From Hysterium pulicare CBS 123377 (Eukaryota > Ascomycota > Dothideomycetes > Hysteriales > Hysteriaceae), in the NCBI GenBank assembly GCA_000467715.1, contig AJFK01000355.1:1-64000 (forward strand): a stretch of 64,000 nucleotides of DNA. Reading direction: 5' to 3'. Below the pieces are notes generated by a model, which did no database searches, was not told where the DNA came from, and worked only from the letters and a program-made list of their open reading frames with translations. This document shows, one piece after another, positions 1-12,010 of the stretch. A program made the position numbers and the translations under genes. The stretch's first letter is position 1. Each line of letters begins with the position of its first letter.

Positions 1-480
1 ACTATATTTTAGAAATACTATATTTTAGAAGCTAGTTCCGGCGGATGCTTATCGCTGCTTAGCGGCACGGCGGGAACGTCTCCTCTCTCCCTCCGCAACT
101 AACTCATCTCAGTGCTCGGATTAGTACATAAATCATCCAGATGAACGCCCAACATGTTCCGAAACACCACTTCGCAACTACTGCTCTTCAGAAGACATCC
201 TCGCCCATTCAAAGGAATCGTACTGTAAGATGACGTTTGTATCTCCCCTGCCGATCCTTCAGCAAACGAGACCGCAGCAAAATGGCCTATGCTCAAAAGG
301 GAAGCTCGGGGACCAACTGTGCTGCTACAGCCAAACATAGGCCTCCAATGGGCAGGTAGCCAGCAATCGTACAGGTACGACATGGCTAATCGACGAAAAC
401 GCGTTGCAGGCGTATAAGGCCCGCGAACTGCCCGGCATGGAACATTCAGTCATCCCAGTCCTTCGTTCATCGGGCCCATC
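1..480. other. Left-edge intergenic stretch
   Basis: No coding region is supported here. The extreme left end has a 14-base motif (actatattttagaa) twice in a row within the first 30 bases, possibly the edge of a repeat lying outside the window. The remainder is probably the promoter and 5' untranslated region of the protease gene that starts at 481. Confidence 0.4.
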
Positions 481-2815
481 ATGCATTTTCCCTCAGCCCT
501 TGTCGTGGTTGCACTGTTTTTACCAGCAGCTTTGGGTACTCCTGTTCCAGATACTCATGTGGTGCATGAACGACGTGGTCTCCATACGCTGCATCACACG
601 CTATCACCATGGACGAAGCGGAGCAGGTTGCATGCCGAGAGCGTCCTCCCAGTACGGGTAGGGTTGAAGCAGAATAATTTGCATAAAGGTGAAGAATGGC
701 TTCTAGATGTGTAAGTTCTTTCGCCTGCTTTAACTTAATCAGACTGGGCAACATCTTCGAACGGGTGAATTTCGGCGTCCAAAGCGGTATTACAAGCACT
801 AGCTTAACGTTGTTCTACAGCTCGCATCCGTCTTCGCCAAACTTTGGCAAACATTGGTCTGCCGACAAAGTAACTGAGGCATTCAAGCCATCCGAGGAGG
901 CCGTGGATTCTGTTCGAGACTGGCTCGTCAGTATTGGCGGAATTGCCAAGAGTCGTATTCTTCACTCTGAGAATAAAGGGTGGCTGGCTTTCGATGCCAC
1001 GACGGAAGAAGTTGAAAGACTTCTTCATACAGAGTTTCACGAGTTCTCTCATGCCAAGACTGGAAATAGCGTTGCAGCATGTGACGAATATCACGTTCCT
1101 AAGCATGTCCAGAGGCATATCGACTACATCACCCCCGGCATCAGAGGCGCTAGGATCTCTAGGTCCCTTGCAAAGCGAGGATTCAAAGGTCGCAACCGGA
1201 AGACGTACAATCCTCCAAAGATGAGAGATCCTTCGTACAAGCCATCGAATAGCAGCGACCTTGCCCATTGCGACACGGCAATCACTCCAGCATGCATCCG
1301 AGCTCTATATAAATTCCCAATACAGAATCCGCATGCGAAAGTCAGTCCCAATAACTCCCTAGGCATCTTCGAAGAGGGTGATTTCTACTCCCAGACGGAC
1401 TTGGATCTTTTCTTCGCCAACTTCACGCCGTACATTCCAGCTGGTACGCATCCGATTCCAAACTTCATCGATGGAGCCTTTGCACCCGTCAACGTGTCTG
1501 ATGCTGGCGGAGAATCGGACCTTGATTTCGAGTTGGCATATCCCATCATCTACCCGCAAACGACTACACTTTACCAAACCGATGATTTGATCTACGCAAC
1601 TACTTCCACGAACGCGACTGGCATCTTCAACACCTTCTTAGACGCTCTCGATGGAGTGAGTACTTCTATATTCTCCGTCCCAATCAAATTTCTGATACTG
1701 ACCCACCAGTCATATTGCACATATTCTGCATACGGGGAGACAGGAGATGACCCAGTACTTGACCCAACTTATCCAGATCCAGACCCAGACGGTTATCAGG
1801 GTCCACTCCAATGCGGAGTCTACAAGCCCACTAATATCATTTCCATCTCATACGGCGAGCAAGAGCAAGATCTACCTGCCTACTATCAGGAGCGCCAATG
1901 CAATGAGTACGATGATTCCAAAAACATTGCAATAGCAGCTAACACCATCTCCTCAGATTCCTCAAACTAGGTCTCCAAGGCGTCTCCATCTTCGTAGCCT
2001 CGGGTGACACCGGCGTCGGCGGCCTCCCAGGCGACGGCGCCGCCAACGGTTGCCTGGGCCCCAACGCAACAATCTTCTCTCCAACGCAACCCAACAGCTG
2101 TCCCTGGCTAACCAACGTCGGTGCAACCAAAATTTACCCGGGTCACACAGTTTTCGAGCCCGAGAGCGCCGTCGTCGATACACCAGGCCATCCCTACCGC
2201 TCCGCCTTCTCCTCCGGAGGTGGGTTCTCCAATATCTTCGGTATTCCAAAGTATCAGGCCGAAGCCGTCTCTACGTTCTTCAGGGATCATAATCCACCGT
2301 ATCCGTATTATTTCAATGGAAACTATGGAAACGGTACTGGATTATACAATCGCAACGGCCGCGGTATCCCAGGTAAATTAAACCCCACCCACGAAGTCCT
2401 GCTTCACATTTACTTACCCTTTTCTTTTCTTCCCCCTAGACGTCGCAGCAAACGGCGACAATATCGCCGTCTACAACAAAGGTAAATACCGCCTTTCAGG
2501 CGGTACAAGCGCCTCCTCCCCGATCTTCGCCTCTATTCTCAACCGCATCATCGAAGAGCGGTTCAAGATCGGGAAGGGCCCCGTTGGATTCATTAATCCG
2601 GTTCTGTATCAGCATCCGGAGATCCTGAATGATATTACGAATGGGACGAATCCCGGGTGTGGGACTGTGGGGTTTGAGGCTGTTAAGGGGTGGGATCCGG
2701 TGAGTGAATTGAAATTTGAAAGGGGAGGTGGTGTTGCTGACTATCGGTCCAGGTTACGGGGCTGGGAACGCCGAATTATCCTAAGATGTTGAAGTTGTGG
2801 TTGACATTACCTTGA
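481..2815 (+). CDS. Sedolisin (S53) serine-carboxyl protease, tripeptidyl-peptidase type
   Basis: Secreted acid protease of the sedolisin family, which removes tripeptides or cuts endoproteolytically outside the cell at low pH. Proposed exons: 481-710, 821-1655, 1710-1906, 1957-2372, 2440-2700 and 2754-2815, giving 666 aa with all phases consistent. The N-terminus is a hydrophobic signal peptide (HFPSALVVVALFLPAALG), followed by the S53 pro-domain with the family-typical stretch DVSHPSSPNFGKHW. Catalytic residues are visible: Glu308 and Asp312 (GESDLD), Asp438 (ASGDTG, oxyanion) and Ser583 (GGTSASSP). The C-terminal calcium-binding region ends GTPNYPK. The start is the only ATG that opens a signal peptide in frame. 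It runs convergently to the dioxygenase gene. The family is certain; the subgroup (sed1-4 or TPP1-like) is not. Confidence 0.9.
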
Positions 2816-3097
2816 GTTGTGGAAGACAATTGATGAGGAGGCATTTAGAGAGACCTGGATTTGATAAGTTGAAAATATACGAGATCCAAAATATATACAT
2901 CTTAACGATAGAACTTGATTCTCTGGCTAAACAACCCGATCTCTCGACAGCAATTATCACGTGACTGATACTATACCTACTTGCCATTGGGGATCCACAT
3001 TCAAAACGCTCAATATATCCACAAGCATATCTACCGAAAGTGTCCTTCTCCAATAAATCCAAAGAGTCCTCCTCCACTAAATCCAAAGTGTCCGGGC

Positions 3098-4358
3098 TCA
3101 ATAAAGCGGCATACCCAAAGCCTCCCTCCTCGACTTCGAATTCGGATCTAGATACGGCACCTCCCCAATACTAGACGCTCTAACACCAACCCGATTTCCC
3201 TCAACGAGATGCGTATCAGGCTATTCCCCACATACGAATTAGCATATATCCCAATCACAACCGTTCCAGAAAAGAAAATAGACGCAGAGCAAGTAAAAAT
3301 GGAAGAAGAAGTAGTAGTACAGTACTTACCGTAGCAGCATGCCAAACACAACTATTATTCCAAATGGCCCCCGCCCTCCTCGTCCACTTCATCCTAGCGA
3401 TACAATCATGGTTTTTCGTAATCAACCCCATAATATACCCCCGAATCAACCTATCCTCCTCGCTATAAACATCATTAATACGCGTCACATGGAGCCCAAC
3501 CCCGGCAAAAACACTCCTCCACCCCGTCACGCGGTTCGTCCTAACAACAGGATGCACAGGGCTAAAATTACAATCCGTGTTCAGCGGCGAACCCCGAGGC
3601 GATATAATAGAGTAATTCCCAGCCGCAGACGCGGAAGCGAAAACGCCCTGCGCGCACGTCGCTGTGAGCGTGGAGAGGTACGCGCGCAGGGACGGCGAGA
3701 TGCGATCGTAGATTTCGTAGCCCGAGCACCAGAGCGTGTCGCCGCCGTGCGGGGGCGTCTCTTCCATGACCAGGAAACTGAAGTCCGAGGGCGCGTTCTC
3801 GAATGTGCTGTCCGAGTGCCATTCTCGGGATAGGTCGCGGGGTTCGGTGAGTTCGCGCTTGGGCATGGTTTTGTAGATGCGCTTTTGGGCTTCGCTATTT
3901 ATTACGTAGATGTTTTCGTCTGTGGTTCCGTCTTGCATGGTGAGGTTCCCCGGGTCGTTGTAGAGCGGGTGGCGGTGGAGGCCGTTTTCTTCTGGTCGGC
4001 CGCTATACTTTCCTAGGAGGTCTGTGAATTCTTTCTGCTCTGCTACGCTGAGGTCGTCTTGGGGAGCGCGGAAGAAGCAGACGCCGCGCTCGGAGATGAT
4101 GATGGCTAGGTCGCGGATTTGTTGTTCGGCGTTGGAGGCGTGCAGGATGTCGGTGATTTTGGCGGTTGTGTATTCGCGGCCGATTATGGGAGTTACCTCG
4201 AAGAAGTCGAGGTGGTCGAGAGAGCCGGAGTACTTTAGGGGTTTGGGACAGCTGGATGGTGGAGAGCATGGGATGCCGTCTGTCATTGGGATGCCGTTCC
4301 TATAGGCGGTTGTGCCATTTGTGCCATTCGCACCATTCGTGCCGTTTGCTGAGGGCAT
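3098..4358 (-). CDS. TauD/TfdA-family 2-oxoglutarate/Fe(II) dioxygenase
   Basis: Non-haem iron dioxygenase related to taurine/sulfonate dioxygenases (yeast Jlp1 type), probably cytosolic. Proposed exons 4358-3330 and 3220-3098 on the minus strand, 383 aa, with one 109-bp intron (GTAAGT...AATAG). The facial triad is visible: His181 and Asp183 (REWHSDSTFE) and the distal His340 (VWHAAT) just before the intron. The short last exon supplies the arginine region (NRVGVRAS) and the family-typical tail GEVPYLDPNSKSRREAL, which supports the splice. The N-terminus carries a low-complexity Asn-Gly-Thr run. Substrate cannot be told from sequence; taurine, alkyl sulfonates and other 2-OG substrates are all possible. 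Confidence 0.88.
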
Positions 4359-4944
4359 GGTTGCGAGATGGTTAGGAAGCAGATCCTTGGTCCAAAGAAT
4401 ATGAGTCCAGAAAACAGCGATCTTAATTCGAGATATCTAAAACTGATGCGGGGTATTGACAGTGATATAAAACAATGCTTTGGCGGAGCAAGAAGGAAGA
4501 TGACACCTCCTGCGACTGATCATTCGCTATACGGCGCCGTGCGATCCGAAGAAAGTCAAGGTCGACAATTGCCGAATGAATCAGCACGTATGCAAGCCCT
4601 CTCCTAAGAGTCAAGCTCTGGTTGCTAAGCTCGAACTGTGTTGGAGTGAATGTTAACTGGACTCGACGTTGGAGGTTGCCCCACACTTTGCCCCGCAATC
4701 CATCATCTTTCTCCACATCTCCAACGCCATACATTCGCATATGAAGGGCTGCCTGCCATGCACTTGTACTTCGCCATCTTCTAAAACCGGGGAGAAAAGC
4801 AGACTGGCCGGTTTCTGAATATTGGGACATGGTGAGAAAGATCTCTCTTGATAGATCCCGGTCGGTTCTACCCGTATTCCGACAACGTGAAAGAGAAATC
4901 CGAAGGCATCCACCAACCACAACAACCTTACCCATTCCCCAAGC
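4359..4944. other. Intergenic region
   Basis: Lies between the dioxygenase start and the kinase stop, both on the minus strand. It presumably holds the dioxygenase promoter. Open frames here on either strand show no recognisable family. Confidence 0.4.
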
Positions 4945-7900
4945 TTACCAACTTCCATTCGCTAGCGTCTCTTCTTCGATCAAGTCGTTTTGGGATATAT
5001 GAAAATCGGTCCACAAGTGTGCCTTCAACAAACCCCAGCAATTCTCAAGAAAGTACTTAAACTCCATAGCTTCGTCATCATCGTTAGGGCCGTACATGTT
5101 CCAGAGGTCATCGTCTGTGAGTAGAATTCTAGCGCCTTGCCGGATGCCCTTATATGCATTTGCAATGCGATCTCTCGTCAACTGTAGTTCTGGAACTCTA
5201 TGCCCGTCGCCCAATTTATTCGCGAAATAATTAGCCAGGGTTTCGTGGTCATCGCCGGAGTTTGGACATGATAGTGATGCGCAGTGAAGCGCATTTCTCA
5301 ATAGCCCTCCGTCTTGTACTTCATAAATCGGCAGCGGTTGACAATTCCCTATGAATGCAATAATCCCTTCAAGTGTCTCTGAACGCCTGTGGACAGGAGG
5401 TAAGAGCTGTCCCCGTCTCGGATCTGTCAACTTCACATATTCCATGCCGATTCCGGCGTCAAGAGCGAGCTGTTTGTAAGCGTAACTTTGTCGAAACATT
5501 GGATCGTTCTTCGTAATTTGGCTTTTGAACCAGGCCGCCTGTGCAAGTTGCTCCAATATAAGTGCTTTGAACCCAAATTCTGTTTTTTCTAGTCTCTCTT
5601 CTCGTGGTTGGGATTCGTGACTTGATATGGAATATTTATGTGGAGTGAGTCTATCCAAAACCTGCTTCTGCAGATCGCGAAAGGCATTGTCAACATAAGC
5701 GCGATCGTGGATCCAGTATTTTCCATTCTTGGTGAGGACATGGATTGCAGGTTTTGAAGCTTCCATGAGTGCGTACGCTTGCCATTTCTTGGTTGGATTC
5801 GACTTAAATTGTCTTTCGTCGACTGCGATCGCGATGGCTTGCTCAGCGACTGGATTTGCAACGTCAACTTTCCGACGTTTCCGAGGTCGTCCCTCACCAA
5901 CTCCGAACGCATCCTCCTGGACGTATATTCGCATCTCGGGAGGAAGATCTTTTGTAGATATCTTGCTTTTCAAAAGTTCGTCAAGTTCCGGATTCTCTGC
6001 CTCCATCTGTGCAAGCATTTCGTTGACCTCTTCTCTCAGTTCTTTAAGAGGCGGCCTCCCCTGCTGCTCAAAGGCAAGGCAGCGCTGAATGATGTCGATT
6101 AGTCCGTGGCTGTACATAGCGGGGACTTCCTCGTCACTTGTTTCAAATAAATCGGCTAGACTTATCACTGGGAACTTCCATAATGGTGGGTTCTCGGTAT
6201 AACGCCTGAGCGTATCCCTGAACATAGTACGCTGTGCATCCGAAAGGGTGCTACATCTGACAAGATCCCACATTACTAGCCCTACTACGTATATGTCGGT
6301 TTTCTCGTTGAGAAACCATAGCCGAGGAGGGTAATGCGCAGGATACAATTTGAGGTCATTATTATCGAATTCTTCCTGGGATTATATTAGCTTTTAAAAC
6401 ATTCAACAGGTTGGAGAGAGGTTGCGTCTCACGGGAGCTCGCCAGTGTGGAGTTCCTTTCCAACGATGAGTTTCATGTTCCTGGGGGTGATTCCGAGCGT
6501 GCTCAAAAGCAAGACCAAAGTCACCTAGTTGAATAGTGGGATATGCGGGATAATTTGAATCTGATCCTCCAATGAAAACGTTTTGTGGTTTGATGTCAAG
6601 ATGAGCAATTGACCTCCACGTCGAAATAGGGTCTTCTGAAGGCTTCCTTCCAGATCTCTTTTGCTCATTCTCATAGCATTTCCCCGTTTTTAGAACAAAT
6701 AGGGCGTCTAGTAGACTTCTAAAGACGTACCACAAGAAATGTTCTGGGATCGGCCTGTTACGTATCCATGAGTATCAAAAAATTCCCGCATGTAAGAGCG
6801 GATTTTATGAAAGTGTACCAACATATTATAGTTAAAGTGCGCTTCTATGATCGAGTCCAAGTCTCCACCAGGCGCATAATCAGTATAGAGATAGCAAAAT
6901 AGTTGCCACCAGTGTGGATTTTCCAGATGGCCTCTACGTTCTGATGCACCTCGAAACCCCAGAATGTTCGAAGAGCCGACCTCATTTAGTTGTTTGTGAA
7001 TGCCCGCTTCGGAACGGAGAATTTCGAGAAGCCTTTCAGCGCCTTTCTTGTCTGAACTAACGGCCACCCTTTTAATGATAACGCGCTTCTCAATGATTAG
7101 TGATCGCCAAGCAAACGGGGTAAATGGTCCCAACTTACGTCCGAAATCTGGTTGCTCTCATCGGTGAGTATGAATAGGCTGACGGATCGCGCAGGAGTGA
7201 TGCCACCCCAAGGATGTCCCGAATCTGGGACCTGATATATTATCCTAACGTGTTTATAAGATCCGTTGAGATACCTCCTAACTTCCTCCCTATCGCCTTT
7301 CGTTGGACGAACTTTCGACTCCTTCGGGACCAGAATTGGCGATGGCTCCCCAGAAGTTACAGATGTTTCATCGTCTTCTGATGGGGTTCGAGTATCAGAG
7401 GAGGAATTATATGTTCCCGAAGATTCACTCGTCTCGTGCTCGCCGAATTGCCCGTTAGTCGGAATAACCTGATCATCAGGATGACTGCTAGAGTCTGAAC
7501 TAATGTCATCGGAGCCCTGCTGCACACCTTCCCCATTCTGCTCCTCCACGTCTTGTGTATGATGAGCTTGTTGGGCTAGCTGAGCTTGCAATATAGCATG
7601 AATTGAAGCTGCTGCCTGAGCTTCCAATTCTTGTTGGGCTTCCAACGCAGCCTCAGCTTCCAACGCAGCCTCAGCTTCCAACGCAGCCTCAACTTCCAAC
7701 TCAGCCTGGGCCTGCTGGGCTTGCAACGCAGCCTGGACTTGCTGAGCTTGCAACGCAGCCTGGACTTGTTGAGCTTGCAACGCAGCCTGGACTTGCTGAG
7801 CCTGCAACGCAACTTGGGCTTGCTGGGCTTGCTGGGCTTGCTGGGCTTGCTGGGCTTGCTGAGCTTGCAGCAAAACCTGTTCTTGTGCGATCAATTGTTG

Positions 7901-8166
7901 AGCCTGTGCCCGAAAATTGTTCATTTGGCCAACATTCAGCTTCTGCCATGCGGAGGCTACAAATCTGGCCCTGCTCGGATCTGACCAACGCCATGAATTA
8001 GCAGACAGACGATACTGGTAATGAGAAACGACGTACGGGCGTGCCAAGCGCTGTTGTTTCTTTTCCATATGGTAAAAAGTAGGTATGCCCGTTGGTCGAC
8101 ATAGTTCAGAGTGGTGAAGACATCGTTTTCGCCCGCATATAGAGGTTGTGGTTGGTTCGCAGCCAT
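4945..8166 (-). CDS. Large Ser/Thr protein kinase with Gln/Ala-rich N-terminal repeats
   Basis: Proposed exons, minus strand: 8166-8037, 7980-7207, 7147-6823, 6754-6433 and 6375-4945, giving 993 aa with all phases consistent. The N-terminal third is low complexity, with QAQQAQ, LQAQQVQAA and ALEAEA repeats at about residues 70-150 and then a Ser/Asp-rich stretch. The kinase domain follows: Lys327 (VIIKRVAV), the fungal-type motif IPEHFLWYVF at 412-421, catalytic Asp463 (HLDIKPQN), DFG Asp488 and the activation-segment end GTPHWRAPE. A C-terminal tail of about 350 aa has no recognised domain but carries a basic nuclear-localisation-like run (RPRKRRK). The introns of 56, 59, 68 and 57 bp are inferred; two donors (GTGGCA, GTTGGT) are weak, so those boundaries are less sure than the kinase call. 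The substrate is unknown. Confidence 0.75.
7600..7862. repeat. In-frame minisatellite inside the kinase gene
   Basis: Three kinds of tandem unit sit side by side, all multiples of three: 18-bp units (cagcctcagcttccaacg) around 7639-7700, 27-bp units around 7720-7810 and 9-bp units (ttgctgggc) around 7817-7860. Read on the minus strand they encode Glu/Ala- and Gln/Ala-rich repeats. Because units are multiples of three, copy-number change alters protein length without breaking the frame. Confidence 0.85.
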
Positions 8167-9428
8167 GATGAAGACTATTAGCTTGATGAAGAAGTGATGA
8201 AAGAAATGTGACCGTGGCCGCGAGAGAAAGGTGAAGTAGCGGTTGGGAAGGAGGACATTTCGACGCGTCGAACTTTAGGACTCAAACAAATCCCATGTGT
8301 GGACAAAGAGTGTTCAATACCCAAAGACCAATCATTGTTGATTGTCTTTGTTGACAAAATAAGTCAGTGGGCGTTGGAATAATGGTTCATGAAATGTCGC
8401 AAACGGAAAGGGGCATAATTTCTTTGTGATGCACCCTTTCTGCTCACCACGTGTTGCATATAGCTCGGCAGCTAAATTCCTCTATCAAACACCGGACCTC
8501 TGCAGAACCCGATGATACATATACAAGGCGACCGTGGCTATGCTAAGGAGCTAGATTTGGCGATTAGCATTATCATAGCAGACCTCGTCCCCAAGTTCGC
8601 CAGATCGGTCCGGTCATGATGGAGCCAGCCGATGCCTCAAGGCCAGGATTTGGTTCAAAAAAGCGGTCGGTATGTACAAATAAGCTTGTTATCACTCTCG
8701 AGTCTATTTTAGCAAGAAATAATGCAGATTTTCTGGGGTTCGTGAGCTGAGGAGCACACGATTCCCAAGTTCGTTGCTGGCGGCGAGTATCTTCCGCTTG
8801 AAATGGAGGCATCTAAACGTGCCTTACGTATTGGTGACTTGACTGTGATTATAAAACAGGATCGAGGGGAGTAATACCATCGTTGCGGTAGTAGGTGAGC
8901 GGGAGAAGAGTAAAGTTAACATGTTGAAGCTTGGCAGTATAGCTTAGTAAGGGTCATTTCGGAGATATCCGATCGTCCAGAACGATAGCGATATACCGAT
9001 AGATCCAGGTCACTTATGGAAGAGAAGTAATCACATGAACCATGAACTAACTGCAGGAAGCAATTTATCAATGACAAATAATATCACTTGCCAAACTACT
9101 AAATCCCGAGAAGCCTACCGGGATGATGAGAGATAGATCACAGAATGAGATGGCACGTTCAAAACCCAAAGAAATGCATGTGTGCGCCCATACCCATCCC
9201 GCGAAGCGACAATCAGACCACGCTCTCCCAGCAATATGCAAGAACCCGAATGCAGCCATGAACAACAGGCTACACTAGCCCGAGTCAAGATATACTCACC
9301 ATGAGCAATAGACAGCAACAGCATACGAAAATACGCTCAGCCAAAAAATGCTCAAGGCGATCGGGTATCAAACACCCATATTTCCTTCAAAGTATTTCGC
9401 GAAGTCCGATTGATGGTGTGGAATCAAT
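8167..9428. other. Intergenic region, kinase promoter side
   Basis: No gene is supported. It lies between the kinase start and the stop of the protease gene, both on the minus strand. A short leader frame (about 26 codons from 8258, minus strand) precedes the kinase ATG and may be an upstream ORF. Confidence 0.4.
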
Positions 9429-11308
9429 TTACTCCCTAGCAACTTCCATGCGCTCACGGAATTCCGAAAAGAACTCCTCCATCTCATCGGCGACAAGGTC
9501 CTCGAATTCACGGGAAAGCTTCTCAATCTTATCCTGAAGACGAGAGCCACCCTTGGCGAGTTTGTGACCAGCGGACTTCAGGCCCTCCTCGAACTCAGCC
9601 TCAACCTCGGAGAACTCGGAGATGGTGATGGTGATAGTATCATTCTCCTCTTCAATCTCCCTAGTGACGGTGTAGCTACCCTTGTCAACGATATCGGTGT
9701 AATTAGAAGATCCACCACCGTTCCAGGCAAGGATGTTCTTGGTGTTACTTGGGACGTCAGATAGAGCACCCTCGGTGGCAATGGAGATCAAGCTAGCTTT
9801 GAGCTTCTTCGGTGTGATATCGGCGACGGCATAGGCAGAGTCCTTAGCGGGCTGGAGAGAGAGAAGGTAGGCCAAAAGACCAGCGATATGAGGAGAGGCC
9901 ATAGAAGTACCGGAGATGGTGTTCGTGGCGTGGTCGCTTCCGATCCAGGTGGAGAGGATATTGAGACCAGGAGCAAAGATATCGTTGCACTTGCCATAGT
10001 TCGAGAAGTACGCACGCTCATCGAGAAGAGTAGAGGCGCCAACAGTGACAGCGTTCTCAGCGGCGGCTGGGGAGTAGTTGCAGGAGTCGGCATTGTCATT
10101 ACCGGCGGCTACAGCGAAGTGGATACCAGCCTCAACGGCAGCATTGACAGCCTGGTCGAGAAGGCTGGATTTACCACCGCCCAAGCTCATGTTGGCGGCG
10201 CTGCCCTTGAAGCCCTTCTTCTTACCCTTCTTGGCGTCCTCGACAGCCTTGTTGTGAGCCACGGCGGCATACTCAACGCCTTTAACGACGTCGGACATGG
10301 TGCCAGATCCGTTGGATCGGAGAACCTTGACAGCATAGACGTTGGCTTTCTTGGCAACACCGTACTTCTTGCCAGCGACAGTTCCGGAACAGTGAGTACC
10401 ATGTCCGTTGCCATCCTCATCGGCGTCGTTGGCTGGGATGGTCTTGCCCCAGTGAGCCCGGCCGTCGAAGTCAACGTGCTTCACGTTGGTTCCAGTGTCG
10501 ATGACATAAACATCAACGCCCTCACCACCGTCGGACGAGTATAGGTACTTGTTCCATGTTCCGAAGCTCAGGCTGTTGCGGTGGGAGATACGAGCGAGAC
10601 CCCAAGGAGCGTTCTTCTCGGTCTCGTAGTCGTCATCTTTCAGAGTATGGACCTCAGAGTCTTTCTCGATGAACTCGACCTGTGCATGACACTCCGTTAG
10701 CAAATGGGTCCTGCAGCAAGGTTGCGCAATATGACGAATCGCTATCACGTGCGTCAAGCCGAAGCCAGCCGATCGCGTGAGGGCTCGGCGGACCATGGAG
10801 ATAAGGCAGTTGATGAAAGCAAGTCCATCAACGTATCCGTAGAGGATGACTCCAAAGATAACGGGATGCTGCTAAAGCAACCAAATGGATGCTCCTAAAG
10901 CCTTTGTGACGGGAAAGAGTGGGTGTAACTTACGTCGGGATGCCTCCGGATCTGCTCGACCGTCTCGTCGTCGAAGTGGCCAGAGTAGCCCATCAAGGAA
11001 CCAGCGATGTTGTATGTGTGCTTCAGACCCTCGAAGATCTCGGTCGTGACAGGAAACTGGGAGCGCTTTCGCAGCTCCGTTCGCTCCTTCTGACTCGACT
11101 CGTGGATGGACTGGACCCAGTCGTGGTGGTCTTTGGCGTCAGTGTGCTTGACATGCTTCTTGAACTTTATCATATACGAGTTTGGGACTTCCTTCGCATT
11201 GGTTGATGAAAGGATGGGAGCAGCTTCGTTGTGGATGGTGCCCACGTTGAAGACGGGCGACGCTGACGCAAGAAGCGGCAACAGCGAGAGAGCAACAGCG
11301 GACCTCAT
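9429..11308 (-). CDS. prb1: Subtilisin-family vacuolar protease B (cerevisin type)
   Basis: Serine endopeptidase of family S8, most like fungal vacuolar protease B (yeast Prb1, Aspergillus Alp2/PepC), which degrades and matures proteins in the vacuole. Exons 11308-10934 and 10679-9429 on the minus strand, 541 aa, with a 254-bp intron ending CTAACGGAGTGTCATGCACAG-like. Visible parts: a signal peptide (AVALSLLPLLASASP); an I9-type propeptide at about 40-130; then the catalytic triad Asp186 (VIDTGTNV), His218 (GHGTHCSG) and Ser384 (SGTSMASPH), with oxyanion Asn319 (AAGNDN). A charged C-terminal extension follows the domain (about 480-541, helix-like and Glu-rich), as in protease B but not in the secreted Alp1 type. 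It is transcribed divergently from the BEACH gene. Confidence 0.92.
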
Positions 11309-12010
11309 GGTGGCGGTTCAACTGTGCAGGAGATACAGACAAAAGAAGACGTAGAAAATGGAACAGCGGATGTGCAGTGGTGTAAAGACAAAGAGAATAG
11401 CGATGGGGAGAGGAAGATGGTGAATGGAGGACGGGTGGTAGCTATGGTGATGGGGAAGCTCTTATCAAGGCAGGCAGGTGACGAGGCGGGTAGCTGTGTC
11501 AGGCGAGGCCCTGAATGGAGAGGCTGAGCAGCTGGGGCGAAGGCCGCTAACCATTGCCAGCGATAGCGCCACTATGTGTGTTCCCGCACCCAACACCAGC
11601 ACTCGCCTGCGCTGCTGCCTCGTGAGTCGCTGTCTGACCCTGCACAATTGGGGAGTCATTCTGGTGTTGCGCGTGAACGCTGAGCGCCGTCTTGAAGGCA
11701 GCAATCCGCTTGTCCATCCCTCTCATCCGCCTCCCGAGGACGCGGAGACCATTGCTCACGCCGCCTGTATCAGAATCGGGGTCAAAGCTCTCTTCCTGTT
11801 GCGTCAGTTGGCAGCATCGCATATCTTCCTCAACATCTCATGTAGACGCTGTACTCCGCTTACTGCTTTCTTACTCTGCACCGAACAAGTGCTTTAGGCA
11901 TATCATATCCCTTTCTAGCCATTCCCTTCCCGAAAAGAGAGAGACATGGTCTTTCTTTTTCTCCAGAAAATTCCTCAAGATTCCCTTAGCGGCGGGGGTA
12001 GCACCTGAAC
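11309..12010. promoter_or_regulatory. Shared divergent promoter region of protease B and the BEACH gene
   Basis: About 700 bp separates two divergent starts (11308 minus, 12011 plus). It contains no supported gene. No TATA box or specific operator was identified, so its role as a bidirectional promoter is inferred from position only. Confidence 0.4.

Noticed and set aside
7207-8166. Treating the Gln-rich region as a separate gene starting at the ATG at 8068
   Set aside because: A 56-bp intron (8036-7981) with a CTAAT branch site joins the upstream ATG at 8166 in frame, and the following exon runs toward the kinase domain. One gene explains more.
9888-10544. 218-codon open frame on the plus strand inside the subtilisin gene
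   Set aside because: It is the antisense of a well-supported protease coding region; its regularity comes from the codon bias of the real gene.
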